DNA of 64,000 bases from the NCBI GenBank assembly GCA_004762155.1, contig SIHP01000014.1, positions 62,001 through 126,000 on the forward strand, written 5' to 3'. Below the pieces are notes generated by a model. That model was given only the letters and a program-made list of their open reading frames with translations, did no database searches and was not told the DNA's origin. Made by a program: the position numbers and the translations under genes. Below are positions 1 to 8,130 of the stretch, in pieces. Numbering within the stretch: the first letter of the stretch is position 1; each line of letters opens with the position of its first letter. This DNA is from Flavobacteriaceae bacterium. GTDB taxonomy: Bacteria > Bacteroidota > Bacteroidia > Flavobacteriales > Flavobacteriaceae.

Positions 1-410
1 TTGGTATAGGTTTTCAATTTTCTACGTTTGGAGAAGGTTATGATTACGGAATAGGTTTGTACGCAAACTCAGATTTTGGAGAAGCAGAAGGATTGGGTTA
101 TACAGCTCAGTTTGTTTATGTACAACCTTCAGATCTTATAGCTGATTTTGTAGATTATGCTTATTCGTTTGATGTTTCTTTAAAATACGATGTTGAACTT
201 ATGCCAGGTTTTGAAGTTGGACCAACAGCAGGTGTTGGGTATTTTGCAGTTGAAGCAGGAGATGCTGGTTCAACAGAATTTTACTTCTCTTTAGGAGCAA
301 CAATGTCTTATTTTATATCAGATAGTATTGTATTAGGTCTTGATCTAATCAATCCTTTTTTAGATGGAGCTTCTCCTTCTTTAGCAACTTCAATAAGATT
401 TCAGATATAA
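1..410 (+). CDS. C-terminal part of a probable outer-membrane beta-barrel protein (5' end outside window)
   Basis: The frame is open from base 3 to the TAA at 408-410, so the start lies upstream of the window; the TTG at 57 is only an internal codon. The visible 135 residues alternate short polar and hydrophobic stretches, are rich in Gly, Tyr, Phe and Ser, and end in an aromatic/hydrophobic strand (…SIRFQI), as beta-barrel outer-membrane proteins do. Residues such as the repeated 'GVGYF' and 'LGATMSYF' look like barrel strands. The family cannot be named from this part. A small lipoprotein gene follows 26 bp downstream on the same strand and may be co-transcribed. Confidence 0.6.
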   Translation, partial: GIGFQFSTFGEGYDYGIGLYANSDFGEAEGLGYTAQFVYVQPSDLIADFVDYAYSFDVSLKYDVELMPGFEVGPTAGVGYFAVEAGDAGSTEFYFSLGATMSYFISDSIVLGLDLINPFLDGASPSLATSIRFQI

Positions 411-436
411 TCTTAAACTATTTAAATCTAAAAATT

Positions 437-787
437 ATGAAACAGTTTATTTTAAAATCAATTTTATTAGCTTTTTTAGCTGTTAGTTTTATAGCTTGTG
501 AAGATAGTGATGATCCAATTGGGAGTGACTCATTAGATACAAGTGTAACTTTTTGGTCAGATTTTTCAGGACCTCCAATTTCAGTAACAATATCTGGATA
601 TGGATCAGGAACAATAACCACTATTGGAAGCAGTACACCAGATTGTGGAGTATCAGGGAATTTTACTAGGAGTTTAGATCCAGGGACATATTCTTATACT
701 GCAAGTGATGGGAATTTATCATGGAATAATGGCTCTTTCACTATCAGTGGTAATACAAGTTGTACTACAGTATTATTAACAGATTAA
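437..787 (+). CDS. Small predicted lipoprotein of unknown function
   Basis: 116 residues. An N-terminal hydrophobic segment ends in the lipobox-like FIAC (Cys21), followed by an acidic EDSDD tail, so export and lipid anchoring by signal peptidase II are likely. The rest is rich in Ser, Thr, Gly and Asp, with two cysteines (DCGV and TSCTT) that could form a disulfide outside the cytoplasm. The region with repeated YSYTASDG / GSFTISG patterns resembles a small beta-sandwich. No family recognised. It follows the outer-membrane protein gene closely and ends at a strong bidirectional terminator. Confidence 0.65.
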   Translation: MKQFILKSILLAFLAVSFIACEDSDDPIGSDSLDTSVTFWSDFSGPPISVTISGYGSGTITTIGSSTPDCGVSGNFTRSLDPGTYSYTASDGNLSWNNGSFTISGNTSCTTVLLTD

Positions 788-793
788 ATGCAT

Positions 794-826
794 AAAAAAA
801 GCTCGGATAATATCCGAGCTTTTTTA
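794..826. terminator. Bidirectional intrinsic terminator between convergent genes
   Basis: Perfect stem GCTCGGAT (801-808) / ATCCGAGC (812-819) with a 3-base loop, flanked by an A run on the left and a T run on the right that extend the stem. It separates the plus-strand lipoprotein gene from the minus-strand amidohydrolase gene and can serve both. Confidence 0.85.
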
Positions 827-828
827 TT

Positions 829-2127
829 TTATTGATTTTTATATTTATTGGAATAACGTTTCCAAAGTTTTGTTTGATGCGTTTCTAAACTAATTTTTCT
901 TCCATCTATAAAAGCATCGGTAACATTATTTGTACTCATGTCTAAAGCATCTCCTTCAGAAATAAAAATTGTTGCATTTTTACCAACTTCTAACGTTCCT
1001 ACTTTATCATCAATGCCTAATATTTTTGCATTGTTTTCCGTAATTATTTGAACAGCTTTTTCTTTATCTAAACCATAAGCAGCATATGTACCAGCATAAA
1101 AAGGTAAATTACGTGAAGACATACGTTCCATATCACCGCCCATACCTAAACCAACTAAAATACCAGCATCAGATAAAATTTTAGCATTTCTAAAAGGTAA
1201 ATCATAATCTTCATCTTCATTTCCAGGCAATCTGTGTGCACGTTTTAAAATTACTGGAATATTATTCTTCTTTAAAAGATTAGCTACTTTTTCAGCTTCT
1301 TTTCCTTCAACAATAACAATATTAGTAATGTTTAAGGTTTTAAAAGTATCAATAGCATCCACAATATTTTTAGCACCATTCACATGAATAAAAATCTTTT
1401 GAGTACCATTAAATAAGTTTTTTACAGCTTCAAAAGGTAGGTTTTTTGTTTTTTTGTCACTTGCTAAATAGCGTTTAGCAGCTTCAAAATATTCTTTGAT
1501 TTTAGTAATATTTTCTGAATATTTTTCATTTGGTTTTAAACTTCTAGCTCCACCAAAAGAAGAACGCCCGTAAGAGAAGATATTAGGCCAGTTAATATGA
1601 ATACCTTCATCTAATTTTACAACAGCATCTTGCCAATTCCAAGCATCAAACTGAACAACAGATGACGTACCAGAAATAATTCCACCACGTGGCGTTATTT
1701 GCGCCAGTAAAACTCCATTTGGTCTCATGGTTTCAATAATCTTACTTTCTGTGTTGTAGGCTATAATACTTCGTATGTGTGGAAGCATTGAACCAACTTC
1801 ATCAAAATCACGTGTAGCACGAACAGCATCAATTTCTGCTAAACCAAGTGAAGAATTAGCAACTATAAATCCAGGATATATATGTTTTCCTTTTGCATTG
1901 ATTACTTTTCCTTTTCTAGCTATTCTTGAGTTGGCACTTCCTACAAAAGAAATTTTTCCGTTAGAAAACATAATTAAAGAGTTTTCTATAATTTTTCCAT
2001 TACCTAAGTGAGCAGTTGCTCCTTCAATACTATAATCTGTAGTTTGTTTTGGTGCTGGTGTTTGTTGTCCAAAAATGTTTCCTAAGAATAAGAAACAAAT
2101 GAAGCTATATATAATATGTTTTTTCAT
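829..2127 (-). CDS. Exported amidohydrolase-family protein lacking the HxH metal motif
   Basis: 432 residues from the ATG at 2127, chosen because it begins a clean signal peptide (MKKHIIYSFICFLFLGNIFGQ); a longer in-frame start at 2208 would overlap the upstream gene. The fold is that of the amidohydrolase superfamily: an N-terminal beta-sandwich piece (GKIIENSLIMFSNGKI), the 'GKHIYPGFIVANSSLGL' entry to the barrel, and a C-terminal return to the sandwich (ILGIDDKVGTLEVGKNATI). Active members read PGFID-x-H-x-H at the barrel entry; here that place reads PGFIVANSS, so the first metal-binding histidines are missing. It sits 19 bp downstream of a second, larger amidohydrolase gene. It may be a non-catalytic partner; substrate unknown. 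Confidence 0.75.
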   Translation of the reverse strand: MKKHIIYSFICFLFLGNIFGQQTPAPKQTTDYSIEGATAHLGNGKIIENSLIMFSNGKISFVGSANSRIARKGKVINAKGKHIYPGFIVANSSLGLAEIDAVRATRDFDEVGSMLPHIRSIIAYNTESKIIETMRPNGVLLAQITPRGGIISGTSSVVQFDAWNWQDAVVKLDEGIHINWPNIFSYGRSSFGGARSLKPNEKYSENITKIKEYFEAAKRYLASDKKTKNLPFEAVKNLFNGTQKIFIHVNGAKNIVDAIDTFKTLNITNIVIVEGKEAEKVANLLKKNNIPVILKRAHRLPGNEDEDYDLPFRNAKILSDAGILVGLGMGGDMERMSSRNLPFYAGTYAAYGLDKEKAVQIITENNAKILGIDDKVGTLEVGKNATIFISEGDALDMSTNNVTDAFIDGRKISLETHQTKLWKRYSNKYKNQ

Positions 2128-2146
2128 TGTTGTAAGTTTTAGATTC

Positions 2147-5092
2147 TTATTCAGTATCACAGTGGAAAAGTTGATGTTCTTTTTTACTAGGTTTTTGTGT
2201 TTCTGCACCGCCTAATTTTTCTTCTAACATCATTTTAATCAACTTATTTTTCTCTGCTTTTATGGCTTTTCTTTTTTCTAAATCTTTTTCAAGATCAAAA
2301 TAAATAGTTCCGTCTACAATTGTTTTTTCTGCTTTTGAATATACAGATAAAGGATTACCACTCCACAAAACAACATCAGCATCTTTTCCTTCTATTAAAC
2401 TTCCTGTTCTTTTATCTAAATGCAATAGCTTAGCAGGATTTATAGTTACCATTCTCCAAGCTTCTTGTGCTGTTAATCCACCATATTTCATGGTTTTTGC
2501 AGCTTCTTGATTTAGTCTACGAGACATTTCTGCATCATCAGAGTTTATAGCAACTGTAACTCCTTGTTTGTGCATAATTGCAGCGTTATAAGGAATAGCA
2601 TCATTTACTTCGTATTTATAAGCCCACCAATCTGAAAAGGTAGAACCACCAGCTCCGTGCTTTTTCATTTTATCTGCAACCTTATATCCTTCTAAAATAT
2701 GAGTAAATGTATTGATGTTAAAGTTGAATTGTTCAGCAACTTTCATTAACATATTAATTTCTGATTGAATATAAGAATGACAAGAAATAAAACGTTCTTT
2801 ATTGATGATTTCAGCTAAAGTTTCTAGTTCTATATCTTTTCTATATGGTTGTCCACTTTTTTTCTTGGCATCATATTCTTTGGCACGTTGAAAATAATCA
2901 ATATACACTTGTTCAACTCCCATACGTGTTTGTGGAAAACGAATTACGTTACGATCTCCCCAGTTTGATTGTTTTACATTTTCACCTAAAGCAAACTTGA
3001 TGAATTTAGGAGTGTTTTTATAAAGAAGGTTCTCAGCATTTTCTCCCCACTTTAATTTAATAATAGCAGAACGTCCACCAATAGGATTTGCAGAACCGTG
3101 TAAAATTTGAATTGAAGTAACTCCACCAGCTAAGTTTCTGTAAAGATTAACGTCATCAGGATTAATAACATCTTCAATAGTAACTTCAGCTGTAGAATTA
3201 TGTCCGGCTTCATTAACAGCAGATGTTCCTATATGAGAATGTTCATCAATAATACCAGCAGTAACATATTTACCAGTACCATCTATTATTTTAGCACGAC
3301 TACTTTTTAAGTTTTTACCAATTTTGGTAATCTTACCGTCTTTTAATAAAATATCTGAGTTTTCAAAAACCTCGTCATTTTCTCCTGTCCAAATAGTAGC
3401 ATTTTTAATTAAAATAGTTTCTTGTTTAGGTTTAGTATAATTACCAAAACCTATGTTAGGAAAAGAAACAGCTTGAACTATTGGAGCAGTTTTGGTTTTC
3501 TTTTTATCTTTTTTCCTTAAAGAAATACTATTATCATTTTTTAATGCAGACCAAGTTATAGCATTTCCAAAACTGTTTTTACCAGTTCCTTCTATAGTTT
3601 TGGTGTCTGTTACTTTACCCACCAACTGAACAAACTCATTAGCGTCATTAATTGTTAATTGTATCCAGTTATCGATAAAAGAAAAATTAGATTTTAATTT
3701 TTTGTCTCCTAATTTTATATCAGCTTTTACCTTTTTTCCTTTTTCAGTAAAACTAACATCATATGTTTTTCCGTTTGTGGTTAATGTGTATTTACCAAAA
3801 ATATCTTTTTTAATTGGCTTTATAATGTTTTGAGAGCCTAGTATCCAGTTTTCATAAACTGTAGTTTTTTTATCAAAAATATTACCAGACGTAATTAAAA
3901 AGTTAGCATAACTTCCTGTGTTTAAGTTTCCAATATCAGTTCTTCCTAATATTTCAGCTGGCACAGTTGTTAAAGAAGCTAGAGCATCTGAAGTACTTAA
4001 CCCGTAAGTTATTGCTTTTTGTAGGTTTTTAGTGAAATCTTTTTTACTTTTTAAATTATGAGTTGTTAAAGCAAATGAAATTCCTTTTTTAGCTAACATA
4101 GCAGGATTTGCAGGCTCTTGATTCCAATTACGCATATCATGTAATGAAATTTGTTCAGCCCAAAACTGATTACTTACATCGTATGCTTTCCTAAAATTAA
4201 CAGGAATTATAAATTTAGCGTTTGTTGCTTTTATTTCATCAATACGTTCAAATTCATTTCCACTACCTAAAATAGTATATTGAATATTAAATTGATCTCC
4301 TATTTTATCTGCACGTAAAGCATCTAAATAACTACCTGCATTAAAAATTTGAGTTAATTTTTTGTTTTTATTTAAAGCTTCTAAAGATAAATCTGTGTTT
4401 TTTGCATTCCCTTTTTGATACCAATCAGCATCCATATACGTTTGACGTAATAAAGCTATTGCTCCCATACGAGAAGTAGGGTAAGCTTGAGTAGATTTAG
4501 AACTTTTACTGAAAGATAAATAATTACCAGATACTTCCTCTAAAATTCTATGCGCATTTGAAGAATTACTACTAAGAGAAACCAACATTCCGTTTCCTTG
4601 CATAATTCCATCATCAGAATGAGTATTTACAACACCAAAACCAAGATTAACTAATTCTTTAGCTTCTTTTTTATTAAAGTTAAATAAAGAAAAAGCATCA
4701 GTTTCTGGTCTAATATGATCGTTCCAATAATAGCCTTTTCTGGTAGCATCATAAACAGGAACTCTTCCTCGTCTTCTAGGTGTTCTTTTAGGTTTTTTAA
4801 TACCAAAAGTACTATATACATCAATAAAAGAGGGGTAAATTAATTTTCCTTTTAGGTCTATGATTCTAGTACCTTTAGGAATGTTAACATTCTTACCAAC
4901 ATTAATAACTTTTTTATTTTGGATTACTAATGTTCCGTTTTTAATAGTTTTAGTGGGTGAGATATTAATAGTAGCATTGGTAAAAGCAACTATTTCATTT
5001 TCTGTAGTTTTTACTCCTGTATTTGTAGGAAAATATTCTTGTGAATAGAATACGGATACATTTAGCAGAAGCAGCAGTAGAAGTTTTTTCAT
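2147..5092 (-). CDS. Large two-domain exported amidohydrolase-family protein
   Basis: 981 residues with signal peptide (MKKLLLLLLLNVSVFYSQ), about twice the usual family length. Residues ~25-450 form a first amidohydrolase-like unit whose barrel entry (IYPSFIDVYSTFG) lacks the HxH motif. Residues ~580-960 form a second unit with the full motif: DEHSH (His618, His620), later SCHS and FTHILEG histidines and the aspartate in AINSDDAE. The second half is therefore the likely catalytic one, probably a metal-dependent hydrolase acting on a peptide-like or cyclic amide in the periplasm (inference). It is co-oriented with the smaller degenerate homologue downstream. Confidence 0.8.
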   Translation of the reverse strand: MKKLLLLLLLNVSVFYSQEYFPTNTGVKTTENEIVAFTNATINISPTKTIKNGTLVIQNKKVINVGKNVNIPKGTRIIDLKGKLIYPSFIDVYSTFGIKKPKRTPRRRGRVPVYDATRKGYYWNDHIRPETDAFSLFNFNKKEAKELVNLGFGVVNTHSDDGIMQGNGMLVSLSSNSSNAHRILEEVSGNYLSFSKSSKSTQAYPTSRMGAIALLRQTYMDADWYQKGNAKNTDLSLEALNKNKKLTQIFNAGSYLDALRADKIGDQFNIQYTILGSGNEFERIDEIKATNAKFIIPVNFRKAYDVSNQFWAEQISLHDMRNWNQEPANPAMLAKKGISFALTTHNLKSKKDFTKNLQKAITYGLSTSDALASLTTVPAEILGRTDIGNLNTGSYANFLITSGNIFDKKTTVYENWILGSQNIIKPIKKDIFGKYTLTTNGKTYDVSFTEKGKKVKADIKLGDKKLKSNFSFIDNWIQLTINDANEFVQLVGKVTDTKTIEGTGKNSFGNAITWSALKNDNSISLRKKDKKKTKTAPIVQAVSFPNIGFGNYTKPKQETILIKNATIWTGENDEVFENSDILLKDGKITKIGKNLKSSRAKIIDGTGKYVTAGIIDEHSHIGTSAVNEAGHNSTAEVTIEDVINPDDVNLYRNLAGGVTSIQILHGSANPIGGRSAIIKLKWGENAENLLYKNTPKFIKFALGENVKQSNWGDRNVIRFPQTRMGVEQVYIDYFQRAKEYDAKKKSGQPYRKDIELETLAEIINKERFISCHSYIQSEINMLMKVAEQFNFNINTFTHILEGYKVADKMKKHGAGGSTFSDWWAYKYEVNDAIPYNAAIMHKQGVTVAINSDDAEMSRRLNQEAAKTMKYGGLTAQEAWRMVTINPAKLLHLDKRTGSLIEGKDADVVLWSGNPLSVYSKAEKTIVDGTIYFDLEKDLEKRKAIKAEKNKLIKMMLEEKLGGAETQKPSKKEHQLFHCDTE

Positions 5093-5172
5093 TATTAATT
5101 ATTTGGATTATTGAATGAATAAAAGTACATCAATAATGAAAGATTGCTATTTATTTAACAGAAATTTAAGAA

Positions 5173-6216
5173 TTAATTAAGGTTTAGTTTACCAATTCTG
5201 GAATTCCCAGCTAACCAGGCAACATTTTTATTTACAAATTGTATAGTATAATAACTTTCTTTTGATACATCTTCCCAAGAAATACCTCCATCATTAGAAA
5301 AAGAAACTCCAGTTTTTCCAACAGCAAAAATTTCTTTTCCATTTGTATTTGGAACATATTGGACACAACTTTTATAATTAGGATTGGTATTATCAGAAAC
5401 TATTTGCCAGCTAATTCCGCCATCTTTGGTAATCGCTTTATTTTTAGAATTGTTTTCGGGTTTTGCGTAATTCCCACCAATAATAATTCCATTTTTTTCA
5501 TCATAAAAATCAATTGAATAAATTCCTTGTGATCCATCTCCTTGTACTATTGGTGTGTCGTATATATTCCAGGTTTCTCCTTTATCTATAGATTTTAATA
5601 TACGTGCTTTTGTTCCTCCAGAGGCAATCCAAATAGTATTATTTATAATTTTTATATTGGTATTACTTGCAGCAAAAAAAGCTTCTCCTTTTCCAAAATC
5701 AGGTAATTTGTTACAAGGTGTTTTTGACCAAGTATTTCCACCGTCTGAAGTTGTAATTATGGAAGCACAATTATCTGTAGGATCTCCAACAGCTATTCCA
5801 TTTTTACCATCATCAAAAAATTGTAAAGAATCATAAAATACCTTTTCATCGTTTTCTTGATATACCAAAGTTATTTTATTGTTAGTTATTTTATATAATA
5901 ATGCAGGATTTGAAATAGATAACGCAAAAATATCATTGCCATTTTTAGCAATACTTCTAAAATGAGGCTTTATAGTATCGTTAAAGGTAATTGTATTTGT
6001 TTTCCAAGTTTTTCCACCATCAGAAGTAAAGCCAATATCTCCTTTAGAACCAGCAAAATATAATGAGTTTTCATCTATAACTTTAATAGCACGAATACTT
6101 GTGCTATCAATATTTATTTTAGTAATTATAATGTCGTTAATGACTCTTGGAGTCTGTTTTGTATTGCAAGAAAAAAATAGTGTAATTAAAGAAGCAAATA
6201 ATAAAAAATGTTTCAT
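5173..6216 (-). CDS. Lipoprotein with BNR/Asp-box (YCF48-like) beta-propeller repeats
   Basis: 347 residues from the ATG at 6216, which gives a lipoprotein signal (MKHFLLFASLITLFFSC); the upstream in-frame start at 6345 would read through the divergent patatin gene. Several Asp-box motifs of the S-x-D-x-G-x-T-W type are present: TSDGGKTW, TSDGGNTW, SIDKGETW, TKDGGISW and SNDGGISW, spaced as in sialidase/YCF48-like beta-propellers. Such flavobacterial proteins are often labelled 'oxidoreductase' or 'glycosyl hydrolase' without evidence; there is no visible catalytic site. Probably an outer-envelope binding or assembly protein. Confidence 0.8.
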   Translation of the reverse strand: MKHFLLFASLITLFFSCNTKQTPRVINDIIITKINIDSTSIRAIKVIDENSLYFAGSKGDIGFTSDGGKTWKTNTITFNDTIKPHFRSIAKNGNDIFALSISNPALLYKITNNKITLVYQENDEKVFYDSLQFFDDGKNGIAVGDPTDNCASIITTSDGGNTWSKTPCNKLPDFGKGEAFFAASNTNIKIINNTIWIASGGTKARILKSIDKGETWNIYDTPIVQGDGSQGIYSIDFYDEKNGIIIGGNYAKPENNSKNKAITKDGGISWQIVSDNTNPNYKSCVQYVPNTNGKEIFAVGKTGVSFSNDGGISWEDVSKESYYTIQFVNKNVAWLAGNSRIGKLNLN

Positions 6217-6256
6217 GTGTTTTTTATATTTTAGTGTTCTAAAGTAATTAATTTTA

Positions 6257-7213
6257 ATGAAAAAAGCATTAGTAATATCAGGAGGAGGAAGCAAAGGAGC
6301 ATTTGCTGGTGGTGTAGCTGAATATTTATTAAAAGAGAAAAACAAAAAATACGATTTATTTTTAGGAACTTCAACAGGTAGTTTACTTGTTTCTCATTTA
6401 GCTTTAGGTAAAGTGAATGAACTAAAAAATATATATACTAATGTATCTCAAAAAACAATTTTTAGTAACAGTCCTTTTAAGATAACAAATGTACATGGTA
6501 CAAAGGTTATATCAATACGTCATATCAATACGTTTTGGAATTTTATGAAAGGGAGAAAAACGTTTGGTGAGAGTAAGAACTTACGTAAGCTAATCAAAAA
6601 AAAGATTACTGAAAAAATGTATCATGAAATTAGAGAGAACAATAAAGATGTTGTTGTTACACTTTCTAATTTAACCGCAAATACAATTGAATATAAATCT
6701 ATTTTAGATTGTACTTATAATGATTTTTGTGATTGGATTTGGGGTTCATGTAATTACGTTCCTTTTATGAGTTTGTTAGAGAAAAATCATTGTCAATATG
6801 CAGATGGTGGATTTGGGTGTTTGGTTCCTATACGAGAAGCTATCTTAAGAGGAGCAAAAGAAATAGATGCAATTATTTTAGAAACTGAAGTAACTCAAAT
6901 AAATAGAATTCCTGCTAAAAATCCATTTTCGTTAATGTTAGATGTTTTTGATTTTATGTTGGAACATGTAGAAAAACATAATGTTACTATTGGTAAGTTA
7001 TCAGCAAAGCATAAAGATGTTAAATTGCGTTTGTATTATACACCAACAGTTTTAACTACTAATTCATTAGTTTTTGATAAAAAATTAATGACAAAATGGT
7101 GGAAAGAAGGTTTTGATCATGCAAAACAAGAGAATGATATATTAATGTCTGATTTTAGACCTGAATTAATGGACAATAAAGAAATTGAAGAAGGTTTAGG
7201 AAACATAAAATAA
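6257..7213 (+). CDS. Patatin-like phospholipase family protein
   Basis: 318 residues. The Ser-Asp dyad of the patatin fold is visible: oxyanion loop GGGSKG (residues 9-14), nucleophile elbow GTSTG with Ser39, and the aspartate in DGG (Asp183). No signal peptide, so it is likely cytoplasmic or peripherally membrane-bound and hydrolyses acyl esters of lipids. It is divergent from the BNR lipoprotein gene with only 40 bp between starts, so the promoters overlap. It is followed 4 bp later by a DUF72 gene, with which it probably forms an operon. Confidence 0.88.
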   Translation: MKKALVISGGGSKGAFAGGVAEYLLKEKNKKYDLFLGTSTGSLLVSHLALGKVNELKNIYTNVSQKTIFSNSPFKITNVHGTKVISIRHINTFWNFMKGRKTFGESKNLRKLIKKKITEKMYHEIRENNKDVVVTLSNLTANTIEYKSILDCTYNDFCDWIWGSCNYVPFMSLLEKNHCQYADGGFGCLVPIREAILRGAKEIDAIILETEVTQINRIPAKNPFSLMLDVFDFMLEHVEKHNVTIGKLSAKHKDVKLRLYYTPTVLTTNSLVFDKKLMTKWWKEGFDHAKQENDILMSDFRPELMDNKEIEEGLGNIK

Positions 7214-7217
7214 GAGG

Positions 7218-8105
7218 ATGAAGTTTGGAAAGGTTGAGCAACCAGAGTTGGTAGATTTTACGTTACCAGAAACACATATTGATACTGTAAAGTTATTATC
7301 GAAAAATGAGCAAACAAAACCATTATCTGTATTTGTTGGATGTGCAAAATGGAATAAAGCCGATTTAAAAGGGTTTTATCCAAAAGGGACTAAAGATGAA
7401 TTGATATATTATTCAAATCAATTTAATTCCATAGAACTTAATGCAACTTTTTATCGTCAATTTTCTGGAGATCAGTTTAAAAAATGGAAAGAAAAAACAC
7501 CAAAAGGATTTAAATTTTTTCCAAAGTTAACCCAAGAAATTAGTCATTGGAAACGATTAGAAGATGTTGCAGATGCTGTAAATATTTATTTAGATAATGC
7601 CTTGTACTTAGAAGATAAGTTAGGTACAATTTTTTTACAATTACATAGTAACTTTGGACCAAAAAACTTTAATAGAGTTGTTGATTTTGCTGAAAGTTGG
7701 CCAAAAGATATTCCTTTATCTATTGAATGTCGTCATACAGATTGGTTTACAGATCCGTCTATTTCAAAAGATTTTTATCAATTATTAGAAGAGAATTCTA
7801 TTTCAAATACATTAGTAGATACTGCAGGTAGAAGAGATATGATGCACATGCGTTTAACAAATAACGAAGCATTTATTAGATATGTTGGTGCAAATCATCC
7901 AAGTGATTATTTAAGGTTAGACGATTGGGTGCTTCGTTTAAAAGAATGGACAGCTTTAGGATTAGAAAAAATACATTTTTTTATACATCAAAATTTAGAA
8001 GAAGCTTCGCCTTTATTGGCATCTTATTTTATTAAGAATTTAAATGAAAATTTAGGAGTAAACTTAAAAATTCCAAATCAAGAAATACAACAAAGTTTGT
8101 TTTAA
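7218..8105 (+). CDS. DUF72 domain-containing protein
   Basis: 295 residues. The hallmark DUF72 features are present: FVGCAKWNKADLKGFYPKG near residues 36-54, the 'FNSIELNATFYR' strand, FKFFPKLTQEISH, and the C-terminal 'HFFIHQN' segment. The fold is a TIM barrel related to sugar-phosphate isomerase/endonuclease IV-like proteins; no biochemical role is settled. Translation is probably coupled to the patatin gene 4 bp upstream. It ends 25 bp from the convergent stop of cobN. Confidence 0.88.
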   Translation: MKFGKVEQPELVDFTLPETHIDTVKLLSKNEQTKPLSVFVGCAKWNKADLKGFYPKGTKDELIYYSNQFNSIELNATFYRQFSGDQFKKWKEKTPKGFKFFPKLTQEISHWKRLEDVADAVNIYLDNALYLEDKLGTIFLQLHSNFGPKNFNRVVDFAESWPKDIPLSIECRHTDWFTDPSISKDFYQLLEENSISNTLVDTAGRRDMMHMRLTNNEAFIRYVGANHPSDYLRLDDWVLRLKEWTALGLEKIHFFIHQNLEEASPLLASYFIKNLNENLGVNLKIPNQEIQQSLF

Positions 8106-8130
8106 TCTTGATTTTTAGAATAGAGTAAGT

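Noticed and set aside
6217-6345. Longer start for the BNR lipoprotein gene
   Set aside because: It would overlap the coding start of the divergent patatin gene and destroy the lipoprotein signal.
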